64,000 nt of DNA from the NCBI GenBank assembly GCA_963836265.1, contig CAWIIO010000003.1:372001-436000 (forward strand), given 5' to 3'. This DNA comes from CAIWHR01 sp963836265 (GTDB taxonomy: Bacteria; Pseudomonadota; Gammaproteobacteria; Burkholderiales; Casimicrobiaceae). Below the pieces are notes generated by a model. The model saw only the letters and a list, made by a program, of their open reading frames with translations, made no database searches and was not told where the DNA came from. The position numbers and the translations under genes were made by a program. Below, piece by piece: positions 11,774-20,870 of the stretch. Each line of letters begins with the position of its first letter. Within the stretch, counting starts at the first letter, position 1.

Positions 11774-13977
11774 TGGCGCTATTGCGATTCGAGCGGCGGA
11801 ACGGCGCGCAGCGACGGATGGCGCCGCTCGATCATTCGATTGCGCCTTCCGACCTCCAGTGGGCGGTCGGCAGCGTTTGCAACCTGCAACGGACGCCCTT
11901 CGACGGCGGCCTGATGCAGAGCCAGTTCCCGCCCCCGCACACGACGCTCACCTTGATCGAGGCGGTGCGGGCCTCGGGTTTTCACGCCGATGCCCTGGCG
12001 GTCGACGTGCCGGGGCTTGCAGCGCTGCCGCAGCCGTGCCTCGTCCTGCTCCTTCCCCGGCGCGCGACCGCGAATGCCCCGGTGGCCGGGAGCGCCCCGA
12101 CAACAACCGACGCCAGCCCAGCTCGACCGCCAGAGCACGGCCTCGCGCTCGTCGTCAAGATCGAAAGCGAGCGGGTCCTGTACTTCCGCGCCGGCACCAA
12201 CACCCCGGCGATCGCGACGACCGAGGAATTCGCCGGTGTGTTCGCCGGCGTCGCGCTCGCCGTCGTCCCCGCAGAGCGCCCCCTGCGCGACGACGATCCG
12301 GTCGGGGTCCCGGCGCCGTTCGGGTTCCGCTGGTTCGTCCCCGAGCTGCTGAAGCACAAGCGGATCTGGCGCGACGTCCTCTTCGCATCGCTGTTCATCC
12401 AGCTGATCGCGCTCGCCATTCCGCTGTGCAGCCAGATCATCATCGACAAGGTGATCGTGCACCAGACGTCGAGCACGCTGCTCGTGATCGCCGTCGCGCT
12501 CACGATCTTCCTGCTGTTCTCGGCGGGCCTGTCCTGGATCCGCCAATACCTGGTCAGCCATACCGGCAACCGCGTCGACGCCGTTCTGGGAATGGCCGTG
12601 TTCACGCACCTGTTCCGACTGCCGCTGCGCTACTTCGAGCATCGCGCAACGGGGGTCGTCGCGGCGCGGCTGCATGGCGTCGAGACGATTCGCGAATTCC
12701 TCTCCGGCGCGGCGGTCACGCTGCTGCTCGATTGTCCGTTCCTCGTCATCTTCCTCGCGCTGATGGTCGTCTACAGCGTATGGCTCACGCTGATCACGCT
12801 TGCGATCCTGGCCACGATCGTCGCAATCAGTCTCGCCGTCGCCCCGCTGTTCCAATACCGGCTCAACCAGCAGTTCCTGCTCGGCGCACGCAACCAGGCG
12901 TTTCTCACCGAGTACATCGCCGGCATGGAGACGGCGAAGTCGCTGCAGATGGAGCCGCAACTCGGCCGGCGCTACGAGGAATACCTTGCTGCGTATCTGC
13001 AATCGAATTTCACCACGCGCCAGCTCGCCAATACATATAACACGGTGACCAATGGACTGGAGCAGCTGATGAGCACGGCGATCCTGTGCCTCGGGGCGTG
13101 GCTCGTCATGCGCAACGCGGATTTCACGATCGGCATGCTGGTCGCATTCCAGATGTTCGCCAATCGCGTCTCGCAGCCGATGTTGCGGCTGACCGGCCTG
13201 TGGCAGCAGTTCCAGCAGGCGACCATTGCCGTCCAGCGGCTGGCCGACATCATGAACGCGCCGCCGGAGCCGTACGCGATCGCGCCGTCCCGCGATGGCG
13301 CCGGTCCGGGCCGCATCGAGTTCAAGGCTGTTGCGTTCCGCTATCGAGAGGAGCTGCCCTTCCTGTTCCGGAACATGAGCTTCGTCGTTGCGCCCGGCCA
13401 GTGCGTGGTCGTGATGGGGCCTTCGGGATGCGGCAAGAGCACGCTCGCCAAGCTGCTTCAGGGGTTTTGCGTGCCTGCCGACGGACAGGTACTGCTCGAC
13501 GCCCGTGACAGCCGCCATTTCGCCGCCAACGAGTTGCGCGCTTACTTCGGCGTCGTGCCGCAGGAGACCACGTTGTTCTCGGGGACCGTCTACGACAACC
13601 TGGTCCTCGCCAACCCGTTCGCGACTTTCGATCAAGTTGTGCAGGCGTGCAGGCACGCCGAGATCCACGACGCGATTGCGGCGCTGCCCGACGGCTACCA
13701 GACCGAGATCGGCGAACGCGGCGTCGGGCTGTCCGGCGGTCAGAAGCAGCGCATCGCCATCGCGCGTGCGCTGCTGAAGCGCCCGAAGATTCTGATCTTC
13801 GACGAGGCCACCAGCAACCTCGATCTGCCCACCGCCGAGCACATCGCGCGCACGATCAACGGGCTCAAGGGCAAGGTCACGCTGCTGTTCATTTCGCACC
13901 AGGTACCCAAGGGACTCGCCGCCGATCTCGCAATCCGCATTTCGGAGCCGCTGGCGCACGCCAGCGGCGGGAACTGA
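11773..13977 (+). CDS. Type I secretion ABC exporter (HlyB-like, with degenerate C39-like domain)
   Basis: 734 residues in the usual order: an N-terminal peptidase C39-like domain (about 25-160), six transmembrane helices (about 195-470) and a C-terminal ATPase. Walker A GPSGCGKST lies near residues 549-557, the LSGGQ signature near 653 and Walker B ILIFDEA near 673. The N-terminal domain has a Cys near residue 36 but not the QxxxxDCG context of a processing peptidase, so it is probably a substrate-docking domain as in HlyB. This fits an RTX substrate with an uncleaved C-terminal signal. It is the third gene of the RTX operon and is translationally coupled to the adaptor. Confidence 0.93.
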   Translation: MALLRFERRNGAQRRMAPLDHSIAPSDLQWAVGSVCNLQRTPFDGGLMQSQFPPPHTTLTLIEAVRASGFHADALAVDVPGLAALPQPCLVLLLPRRATANAPVAGSAPTTTDASPARPPEHGLALVVKIESERVLYFRAGTNTPAIATTEEFAGVFAGVALAVVPAERPLRDDDPVGVPAPFGFRWFVPELLKHKRIWRDVLFASLFIQLIALAIPLCSQIIIDKVIVHQTSSTLLVIAVALTIFLLFSAGLSWIRQYLVSHTGNRVDAVLGMAVFTHLFRLPLRYFEHRATGVVAARLHGVETIREFLSGAAVTLLLDCPFLVIFLALMVVYSVWLTLITLAILATIVAISLAVAPLFQYRLNQQFLLGARNQAFLTEYIAGMETAKSLQMEPQLGRRYEEYLAAYLQSNFTTRQLANTYNTVTNGLEQLMSTAILCLGAWLVMRNADFTIGMLVAFQMFANRVSQPMLRLTGLWQQFQQATIAVQRLADIMNAPPEPYAIAPSRDGAGPGRIEFKAVAFRYREELPFLFRNMSFVVAPGQCVVVMGPSGCGKSTLAKLLQGFCVPADGQVLLDARDSRHFAANELRAYFGVVPQETTLFSGTVYDNLVLANPFATFDQVVQACRHAEIHDAIAALPDGYQTEIGERGVGLSGGQKQRIAIARALLKRPKILIFDEATSNLDLPTAEHIARTINGLKGKVTLLFISHQVPKGLAADLAIRISEPLAHASGGN

Positions 13978-14077
13978 GCGGAGCGATCAAGTCCCGCTGG
14001 GCGCGGCGACGTCAACCCCAACCCCTTCCACGCCGGCCGGACCCGTTGCGAAGTTTTTCCCCAGGACCGCGAAGCGG

Positions 14078-15250
14078 TCACTTGCTGATGGTGACCGGCA
14101 CGCCGATCTGCGATACGTCGGTAACCGTTACCTGAAAGAGCTGATAGAGAAGTCCGAACGCTTTCCGGTCCCAGGGGCTTTTGCCCACCGTATAGTACTG
14201 ACCGCCGTACAGCGCGCTGGGATAGTCGTCGGGAGGCTCGGTGTCGCCGATGTCGATCGCGAGTGTGTATCGTGGATTCAAGCCGGCGTCGCCGGTGCGA
14301 GGATCCTTCGCCACGTCGTATTCCTTGCCGTCGCCTACGAAGTCCAGCATCCGGTTGAAGCTCCGAAGCTTGAGGGCTCCGAACAGCGGCCAGTCTCCGC
14401 CGGGGTGGCCGGGTCGCACGTCGATGAGGACGAAGTTCGCCGGATTTTCTGCGGCCTTGGCGTTGAGCGCCCGCCGCTCGTCGTCGCTCAGCGTTCGCGG
14501 GTCGTAGTTGGTGATCACCACGCGCCCCGTGACCCGGCGCTCAAGCTCGTAGACGGCATTCCCCGGCTCCTGGCGCCAGCGAAAGCCCTTTTCCAGGGCG
14601 CTGCGGATCTCGGAGGCGGGCGGCGGCGCCCCCGACGCCGCGGCCGCGGCCTCAACAAAGGACAGCCGGCCCACGAAGAGCTTGCGGTTGGCGTTCAGCC
14701 ACGCCAGTTGAAGAGCGATGCGGCGGAATTCCTCGTACTCCCGGGGGCGCGACGGCCAGTTCAGGACGAACCGCTCGAAGCGGCCCTCCGGCGTCCGCAA
14801 CTCGATCCCGTCGGCCATCAAGCGCATCACCATGTCGAGGGCGGAACCCTGAAACACCAGGAACTCGAACTTCGACTCGTCCATCGGAGCGAGCACGCGC
14901 TCGGTGAACTCGCGACCCTGCATGGGAATGATGCTGAGGGTGGGGTTTTCGGCGGCGCTGACGCCGAAGCTGAAGCTCGGTTTGTAAAGCCCGGGCGTGT
15001 CGTTGTAAATCACGCCCGCCCCAATGCTCGTCTGGAAGTCGAAGGTGGCGGCGATGCTCGACGTAACGGTGAAGTGGGCGGGGAGGCCGTCGCGCTGACG
15101 GGCGATGTTGAGCAGGAGCATCTCCCACTGCGTGCGGCTGACCGTCCGATCGTAGCCGATGACCGCCTTGTGCAGCGCGATCGGGCCCGCGCAACCGGAT
15201 AGCGCGAGAAACACGCCGAATGCCATCCACTTTCGCATCAATGTGCACAT
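14078..15250 (-). CDS. Putative outer-membrane lipoprotein of unknown function
   Basis: Up to 390 residues. The better start is probably the Met at 15238, giving MRKWMAFGVFLALSGCAG, a clean lipoprotein signal with lipobox LSGC. The mature part is soluble, with no repeats and no further membrane segments. I do not recognise the family. It is transcribed convergently with the type I secretion operon, about 100 bases from its end, and divergently from the enoyl-CoA hydratase gene, so it appears to be a single-gene unit. Any link to RTX export is not supported by orientation. Confidence 0.75.
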   Translation of the reverse strand: MCTLMRKWMAFGVFLALSGCAGPIALHKAVIGYDRTVSRTQWEMLLLNIARQRDGLPAHFTVTSSIAATFDFQTSIGAGVIYNDTPGLYKPSFSFGVSAAENPTLSIIPMQGREFTERVLAPMDESKFEFLVFQGSALDMVMRLMADGIELRTPEGRFERFVLNWPSRPREYEEFRRIALQLAWLNANRKLFVGRLSFVEAAAAASGAPPPASEIRSALEKGFRWRQEPGNAVYELERRVTGRVVITNYDPRTLSDDERRALNAKAAENPANFVLIDVRPGHPGGDWPLFGALKLRSFNRMLDFVGDGKEYDVAKDPRTGDAGLNPRYTLAIDIGDTEPPDDYPSALYGGQYYTVGKSPWDRKAFGLLYQLFQVTVTDVSQIGVPVTISK

Positions 15251-15478
15251 GTCGTATCGCGATCAACGCTGCCGAGCCGACTCGGCGACCAGGCGGACCC
15301 CGCAGCTCGGCGCGCGTCCTCCGACGAACGTCAAGGAACCAACGTCCGGGCTCAAGTATTTCGGGTCCCGAGCCGTCAGTCAACCGGCGATAGAATGGTG
15401 CAGACCCGCCCGCAGAGCTTCGGCAGAACCGTCAGTCGACGCGTTTGCATGCATTGCAACCTACAGGAGAGAACCGCT

Positions 15479-16294
15479 ATGAGTGTCAAAGTCGAAAAGA
15501 ACGGATCGGTCTGGACCGTTATCCACAACCGCCCCGCGGCCCGCAACGCCACGGATCCGGAAAGCGCCGCTGCGCTGACCCGGGCCTTCCTCGAGTTCGA
15601 TGCCGATGACGCGGCGCGCGTCGCCGTGTTGTATGGCGAAGGGGGTGCATTCTGTGCTGGCTGGGACCTGAAGTACGTCAGCACTCTCGACCGAAGTCAT
15701 CCGCTCGGGGAGCTTGATATTCCGCCAGCAGGACCTCATGGCAATGGCGGCGAGATCCCCCGCGGTCCGCTGGGGCCATCGCGGCTCGAATTGGACAAGC
15801 CCGTCATTGCGGCGGTCGCCGGCCCTGCGGTGGCGGGCGGGATGGAACTCGCGCTGTGGTGTGATTTCAGGGTGATGCAGGAAGATGCCTATTTTGGCGT
15901 GTACTGCCGGCGTTGGGGCGTACCGTTGATCGATGGCGGAACGGTGCGGCTGCCGCGCATCGTCGGCCAGGGCAGGGCGCTCGAAATTATTCTGACCGGG
16001 CGCAAGGTCCCCGCAGAGGAGTGTCTCAGAATCGGGCTCTGCGAGTATCTCGTGCCCAACGGTGAAGTGCGCGCAAAAGCGGAAGAGCTCGCCCGCGAGA
16101 TTGCGTCCTTTCCTCCCGTATGCGTCCGCGCGGACCGGCGCTCCGCAATCAAGAGCGAGGGCCTGCCGGTTCGCGATGCCCTGATACAGGAATGGTACAA
16201 CGGCCGCGAAGCATTGCTCAAGGACGGCATCGCGGGTGCGATGCGCTTCAAGAATGGGCTCGGCCGACACGGTGACTTTTCGAAAATCTACTAA
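15479..16294 (+). CDS. Enoyl-CoA hydratase/isomerase (crotonase) family protein
   Basis: 271 residues from the ATG at 15479, preceded by an AGGAGAG ribosome binding site; upstream in-frame codons lack one. The crotonase fold is indicated by the two oxyanion-hole segments GGAFCAGWDLK (about residues 56-66) and AGPAVAGGMELAL (about 116-128). The RRWGVPLIDGG region follows, where the second catalytic acid normally lies. Members hydrate trans-2-enoyl-CoA in beta-oxidation or carry out related CoA-thioester reactions; the substrate cannot be told here. It has no operon partners: an IS110 remnant starts within ten bases of the stop. Confidence 0.88.
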   Translation: MSVKVEKNGSVWTVIHNRPAARNATDPESAAALTRAFLEFDADDAARVAVLYGEGGAFCAGWDLKYVSTLDRSHPLGELDIPPAGPHGNGGEIPRGPLGPSRLELDKPVIAAVAGPAVAGGMELALWCDFRVMQEDAYFGVYCRRWGVPLIDGGTVRLPRIVGQGRALEIILTGRKVPAEECLRIGLCEYLVPNGEVRAKAEELAREIASFPPVCVRADRRSAIKSEGLPVRDALIQEWYNGREALLKDGIAGAMRFKNGLGRHGDFSKIY

Positions 16295-16300
16295 GAAGCG

Positions 16301-16540
16301 TTACGCGGCATGGGCGAGGTGATCGACGTTGCATCCGAGATCAGCCAGGCGCCTGAGGAGGCGGCGAATGGTTTTGGTTTTGTCCCGATGATCGAATTGA
16401 TCGGATCCGAGGTCTTGGTACTCGACGCCATCGCGCAGCATGCAGTAGGCGGCGGTGAGCATGGAGGCGGCCACGGCGAGGATGGCTTTCTTGGCGCCGC
16501 GGCGCGCCTTCAGGCGCAGGAACTGGGCATGCCGATAGCT
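16301..16540 (-). pseudogene. C-terminal remnant of an IS110-family transposase
   Basis: About 79 codons encoding ARRGAKKAILAVAASMLTAA and a following YxMLRDGVEYxDLG segment, which match the C-terminal end of IS110/IS1111-type transposases. The rest of the gene, including the DEDD catalytic half, is absent. The reading frame is interrupted exactly where the right-hand end of the ISL3 element begins. This suggests that the ISL3 element inserted into the IS110 copy and the remainder was then lost. Confidence 0.7.
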
Positions 16541-18097
16541 TTTTTCTGGTTCGTCAGTAAAAATCGTGAGCGAGCTTTGGCTCGGGTAGCTTGCCAAGTA
16601 CATGAAACAACGAGAGTTGGGCGATGCGGAAGGACCGATAGCCGTATGCTTTTCTCATGGTGACTTTGGCTTTGTTGTTCAGTCCATCGATCACGCCGCT
16701 CGAGAATTCCTTGCGAGCGCGAAAGTAGTTGAGCAGGAGTTATCGGTGATTGCGGACGGTGTGCGCGAATTTCTTGATGGGGTCGATGCGCAGCGCAGGG
16801 CCTTGCGACACCATTGGTCGATGAACTTGCCGGCCCAAGTCGGCGAATCATAATCCCAGAACTGTTGGAACTCTTCCTTCAGCAGGTACGCACGCACGCT
16901 TTGCAAGTTGTAGCGCAGCAAGTCCCGCAGGCGAAGCCCGGGCCGCTTGAGCAGGCACCAGCGCGATTTCTTGAGCGCCGGCTCGTAGCCCTCTTGCGCC
17001 ATACGCCGCGCTTCGGCGGCACGCACGTCGTCGAGCGCGAGGTTCATCTTCGCCACCACGTGGAAGCGGTCCAGGATGCTGAGCGCGGTGGGGCAATGCT
17101 TGGCGATCAAGTCCAGATAGGGCTGCCACATGTCCGTGCAGACGAATTCGATCCTGGCCGCCAGGTCCTGGCCGATCAGGGCGAAGAACTGCGCGAAGCT
17201 CTCGCTGGTGCGCTCCTTGCCGACCCACAGCAGGCGCGTGCAGCCAGATTCGATCTGATAGACCAGCGTCAAGTACTGGTGGCCGCGCCCGTAGGCGATT
17301 TCGTCGACGCCGATGGCCCTGTTTGCCGGCCGCCCAGGACACCTGCTCGACTTTGACGCCACAAGCGTGGCACTGCACGCGCCGCATGCGATAGAGCAGT
17401 TCCACGGCGAAGCCCCACACCGGAATGAACTCGAAGCGGCGCAGGGGCAGTTGATCGTAGCCAGGCGCCGGCTGCGCTCAGCCCGAGCAGTGGGCTGGGG
17501 AGCCGACCCGTGGTCGGACCTCGATCTCGATGATCTTGCGGGCTTCGATCAGGCGCGCACCGGTGTACACAAATCCGGGAAAATGATGGCAGGCATTGAG
17601 CAGGCGGGTGAGCAGCATGGGCAGGCCACGACCGGGCGTTGTCGACGAGCAAGGGATTGTCTCTGCCGACGAACTTGCTTTGCTTCGGCAAGCATGTCCG
17701 GATCTGGACGACTGGCCCCGGCGATGGCAATACGAAGCGGCAGATCTCGCCCCCCGGCGCCGCCATCGTCGCGACGTTCATGCCCTTCCTGCTCGACCTG
17801 CTGCGGCGCAAAGCATCCAAAACCACCTTCAATTGCGACTGGAGCAACCTCTGGCTGGTCGGTGGCGAGCTGATCCGCCGCCGCCACGACGACCCCGACC
17901 TCAAACGACTGCCCATTGACCAGTTGATCCCGACGGCTAATCGAAGAGGACGGTGGACCGCTCATCTGGCCGCGCATCTCCGAGTCCGAGCAGAACGCCA
18001 TCGACGCCCTGCCGAAGGCTCTATCGATTTCTCAACCAATCAACCGCGGCGCAACGACCAACATCCACCCACAAATTCCGCTGACGAACCAAAAAAA
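16541..18097 (-). mobile_element. Decayed ISL3-family insertion sequence
   Basis: About 1.56 kb bounded by an inverted repeat: GGTTCGTCAG at 16548-16557 and its exact complement CTGACGAACC at 18081-18090. Each is flanked outward by a run of T or A residues. The next inward bases at the right end (GGAATTTGTGGGTGG on the minus strand) look like an ISL3-type terminus. The transposase is on the minus strand and is a pseudogene. About 460 bp between its start and the right end contain no recognisable gene. Confidence 0.65.
16554..17618 (-). pseudogene. ISL3-family transposase, multiply disrupted
   Basis: Reading from an ATG at 17618 the frame gives ARLIEARKIIEIEVRPRVGS, then a Cys-containing zinc-ribbon segment and VWGFAVELLYRMRRVQCHAC, the N-terminus of ISL3 transposases. 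The DDE core follows (AIGVDEIAYGRGHQYLTLVY...FVCTDMWQPY). The protein ends LGKLPEPKLAHDFY. Lesions: an in-frame TGA at 17478-17480; a deletion of roughly 75 codons at about 17320 that joins the zinc-ribbon part directly to the catalytic core out of frame; a frameshift near 16800; and a TAA at 16740-16742. It cannot be functional. Confidence 0.8.
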
Positions 18098-18143
18098 TAG
18101 GGCTTACCGGGTCATCGGACCTGGACGCCAGCGCAAGCTCGTC

Positions 18144-18923
18144 ATGTTGGTCGAACCTCAACCCGAAGCGGTACGGCAGCATTCCGGGCCAAAGCTGATC
18201 TGCGTTGAGGATGTCCACAAGTTCTACTCCCTCGGCGAGACGAAGGTACATGCATTGCGGGGCATCACCACCGCCATCGACTTCGGCGAATTCGTGGCGA
18301 TCATGGGCGCCAGCGGCAGCGGCAAGTCGACATTCATGCACCTGCTGGGCTGCCTCGATCGCCCGACTTCTGGACGCTATCTGCTGGAGGGCGCTGACGT
18401 ATCCGGGCTCGACAAGCGTGCGCTCGCACTGATTCGGAATCAAAAGATCGGCTTCGTGTTTCAGGGGTTCAACTTACTGGCCCGCACGACCGCGCTGGAG
18501 AACACCGAGCTTCCGACCCTCTATACGAAGATCGACAGGGTGGAGCGCCATAGGCGCGCGTCGAGTGCCTTGTCGATGGTTGGGCTCGCTGAGCGAGCGC
18601 TGCACTACCCCTCCCAGATGTCGGGTGGCCAGCAACAGCGAGTCGCCATCGCCCGGGCACTTGTCAACGAGCCATCCATCCTTCTCGCCGACGAGCCGAC
18701 CGGCAATCTAGACACCCGCACTTCGGTCGAGATCATGGAGATCTTCCAGCGCTTGAACGATGGAGGGCTCACCGTCGTCATGGTCACGCACGAACATGAT
18801 GTCGCCCAGCTTGCCAAGCGCATCATCGTCTTCCGCGACGGCACCATCCGCAAAGACGACAAGCAGCACAACCGACCAATCGCCAGCGAACTATTGCGAA
18901 CGATGCCGGCGTCGGAGGACTAA
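18144..18923 (+). CDS. MacB/LolD-type ABC transporter ATPase (orphan paralogue)
   Basis: 259 residues. Walker A GASGSGKST, the MSGGQQQ signature, Walker B ILLADEPTGNLD and the H-loop VTHEHDVA are all intact. The family powers MacB/LolCE-type transporters that extrude peptides, macrolides or lipoproteins from the periplasmic side. It is about 80% identical by eye to the ATPase at 35196-35975. Unlike that copy it has no permease or adaptor beside it. The decayed ISL3 element ends about 45 bp upstream. It could be a redundant subunit for the 32.5-36 kb exporter or a relic of a duplication. Confidence 0.88.
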   Translation: MLVEPQPEAVRQHSGPKLICVEDVHKFYSLGETKVHALRGITTAIDFGEFVAIMGASGSGKSTFMHLLGCLDRPTSGRYLLEGADVSGLDKRALALIRNQKIGFVFQGFNLLARTTALENTELPTLYTKIDRVERHRRASSALSMVGLAERALHYPSQMSGGQQQRVAIARALVNEPSILLADEPTGNLDTRTSVEIMEIFQRLNDGGLTVVMVTHEHDVAQLAKRIIVFRDGTIRKDDKQHNRPIASELLRTMPASED

Positions 18924-19187
18924 AGAGGTCGGCCCGCCGGTGCGCGATAGCCGCTCCGAGCCCATCTGCGGAACAAGGGCTTGCCACTGGACGGTTTGTC
19001 GGCCCCGGGCAACAGCAGCGAGCCGGATGCGATGCGCGTACACGTTGGGATTGGCATCCTGGACGGGCCGGTGACATCGACGTTACCCGGAATGGAGGCG
19101 CTGCAGAGCGTGCCATTGGCCTTCGGATACTTCGCGAGTAGCCGGGGCGAGGCGGGCCGTGTGGTGTTCCAGGAGGCTTACTAGTGT
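18924..19187 (+). repeat. Decayed duplicate of the leader region found before the DedA gene
   Basis: The non-coding sequence after this ATPase is recognisably related to the region after the second ATPase (35976-36226). Matching stretches include GGTGACATCGACGTT against GGTGACGTCGAGGTT, and the end CAGGAGGCTTACTAGTG against CAGGAGGATTACTCGTG. In the second copy that end is the ribosome binding site and GTG start of a DedA-family gene. Here the coding sequence after the start is gone. The rest of the gap to 19319 shows nothing recognisable. Confidence 0.6.
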
Positions 19188-19318
19188 TAGCCGTGGGGGC
19201 TCAACTCCGCGCGAGACACGTCAAACTCGACGCCCGCCCGCCGAGGACGCCGCGGCCCAATCGCCTCGCTACACAACTTGGATCCAGCGGCGCGCGCCGG
19301 CTTCCGGTAGTCGACACG

Positions 19319-20170
19319 TCAGCGGCCGTAGCGCCGCCGGCGTTGCTGATACGCACGCACGGCGCGCAGGAAATCGATCTTCCGTAGCGCTGGCCAGAAC
19401 ACGTCGGTGAAATAGAATTCGCTGTGCACGCTCTGCCATAGCAAAAAGCCGGACAGCCGAATCTCTCCGCTGGTTCTGATGATGAGATCGGGATCCGGAA
19501 GATCCGGCGAATACAAGTGTCCGGCCAGAGCTTCAGGTGAAATCCGCTCAATCGCATCAGCGAACGTCTCTCCGCGTTGCAGCCGCTCCAATAGCAGCGA
19601 TCGAACGGCGTCGACGATTTCCTGCCGTCCTCCATAGGCCACGGCGATCGTCACTCGCATGCCGTCGTGGTTTGCGGTCGCTGCTTCGGCAGCACGCAAT
19701 GCCGCAACCGTTTTGTCCGGCAACAGATCAAGCCGGCCGACGGTGCGAATTCGAACCCGCGCGCGGCGGATCAGCGGATTTGTCGTGAAAACGTTGAGCT
19801 TGGTTTCGATGGCGGACAGGATGTCGGAGATTTCCTCTGGGCGGCGCCTGAGATTGTCTGTCGACAGCACCCAAAGAGTGATCGCTGGAATGGACAGTTC
19901 GATGCACCAAGCCAGCAGGTCATCAAGCTTGTCGGCACCTGCGGCATAAGCCGCGCGCGAATCGGTCAAGCTGTGGCGCGATCCGTACCGGCGATTGCCG
20001 TCGAGAATGATGCCAACATGCCGCGGAACCGGACCCGATAGCACCTGCGCGCAGAGGTGGCGCTCGTAGATCCGATAGACGGGAGAGAGCAGCCATTCGA
20101 TACAAGTCCTGCGCCACGAACCCAATGCCGCGGCGTGTGCGTTCATGACCCTCGAGACATTGCTAGTCAC
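19319..20170 (-). CDS. Cis-prenyltransferase (isoprenyl transferase, UppS superfamily)
   Basis: 283 residues, or 275 from the next Met. The family marker HVGIILDGNRRYG lies near residue 51, with the Asp that coordinates pyrophosphate and magnesium. AYGGRQEIVDA and the C-terminal PDLIIRTSGEIRLSGFLLWQ motif, with the RxSGExRLS substrate loop, are also present. The enzyme condenses isopentenyl diphosphate onto an allylic primer to make cis-polyprenyl diphosphates; product length cannot be read from sequence. The N-terminal 40 residues extend beyond canonical UppS, and the gene lies apart from the usual rseP/cdsA/dxr neighbours, so it may be a specialised paralogue. Nearby genes (PAP2, DedA) also act on polyprenyl-phosphate-type lipids. 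Confidence 0.85.
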   Translation of the reverse strand: MTSNVSRVMNAHAAALGSWRRTCIEWLLSPVYRIYERHLCAQVLSGPVPRHVGIILDGNRRYGSRHSLTDSRAAYAAGADKLDDLLAWCIELSIPAITLWVLSTDNLRRRPEEISDILSAIETKLNVFTTNPLIRRARVRIRTVGRLDLLPDKTVAALRAAEAATANHDGMRVTIAVAYGGRQEIVDAVRSLLLERLQRGETFADAIERISPEALAGHLYSPDLPDPDLIIRTSGEIRLSGFLLWQSVHSEFYFTDVFWPALRKIDFLRAVRAYQQRRRRYGR

Positions 20171-20870
20171 TGGTGGGCTCGCTAACGACCTGCGCTCGAC
20201 GAATTGCGATCAATCGCTCGCGAGTTCTGCCTGCGAGCGAGAAACAAACGAGCACCCGCATCGAAGCAATTGGCGGCCGCGCCGCATTCGTCATCGCATG
20301 AAACCGCTAAACATTTGGACTTCGCGCTCTGCGCGAAATCGGTAAGGTCAGGATTGTTCTGATCGGCGGTATGTCTCTTGTACCGTGTATGCCGTTTCGA
20401 CGAGCGCGAGCCGTTTCGAACCCACGTTCGGAACTGATCACCACTCAAGGGCAATCGCGCCATAGCAACCGAAGCAGTAATCGTTGCGCTCCTGTTAAGC
20501 GTCGTGGTCGTAGGGCGGCGACGTCGCGATCACTGGCAGGTGGGCACGGCTGCGGATCGATGAGCGTTTCCGGACGGCGCGATCGGCCGATTCCACGCCG
20601 AATGTTTGGCAGGCGTTCCGCCGATACGCGTCGCTTCGAGTCCGAGGCGGTCCAGCGTGGCGCGCGCCACAGGAGTGTCATGCCCATAGGTGAACTGATA
20701 GCTCCGCGGCGCGTTCCAGCGACTCCGCGGTGATGGCGCCTTCTCGAGCCAGGCAAGAAAGAAGGAAAGCGTATTCATGCTCTGGTCGCGACAAGTGTGC
20801 AATCCGATCTCATCACGCGCATCTCATGCAGCCCGAACCGACACGGCGCGCGGCGAATGCCATCATCTGT
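20171..20870. other. 700-bp intergenic stretch with no supportable gene
   Basis: Several short frames are open on both strands, but none has a recognisable domain, a good ribosome binding site or consistent codon use. A minus-strand stretch around 20530-20760 looks somewhat protein-like and could be an eroded gene fragment. It cannot be identified. Confidence 0.4.

Noticed and set aside
11779..13959. A 726-codon open frame on the minus strand
   Set aside because: Exact antisense of the type I exporter gene, which has complete ATPase motifs on the plus strand.
13978..14077. Possible bidirectional terminator between convergent genes
   Set aside because: Expected from gene orientation, but I could not find a convincing GC hairpin with a T tract on either strand.
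15395..15478. Upstream extension of the enoyl-CoA hydratase
   Set aside because: The AGGAGAG site directly before the ATG at 15479 and the family's usual N-terminus support the shorter protein.
17619..18080. Plus-strand frame of about 150 codons inside the ISL3 element
   Set aside because: No domain or ribosome binding site is visible and it ends in the IS terminus; it is probably non-coding or an unrecognisable fragment.
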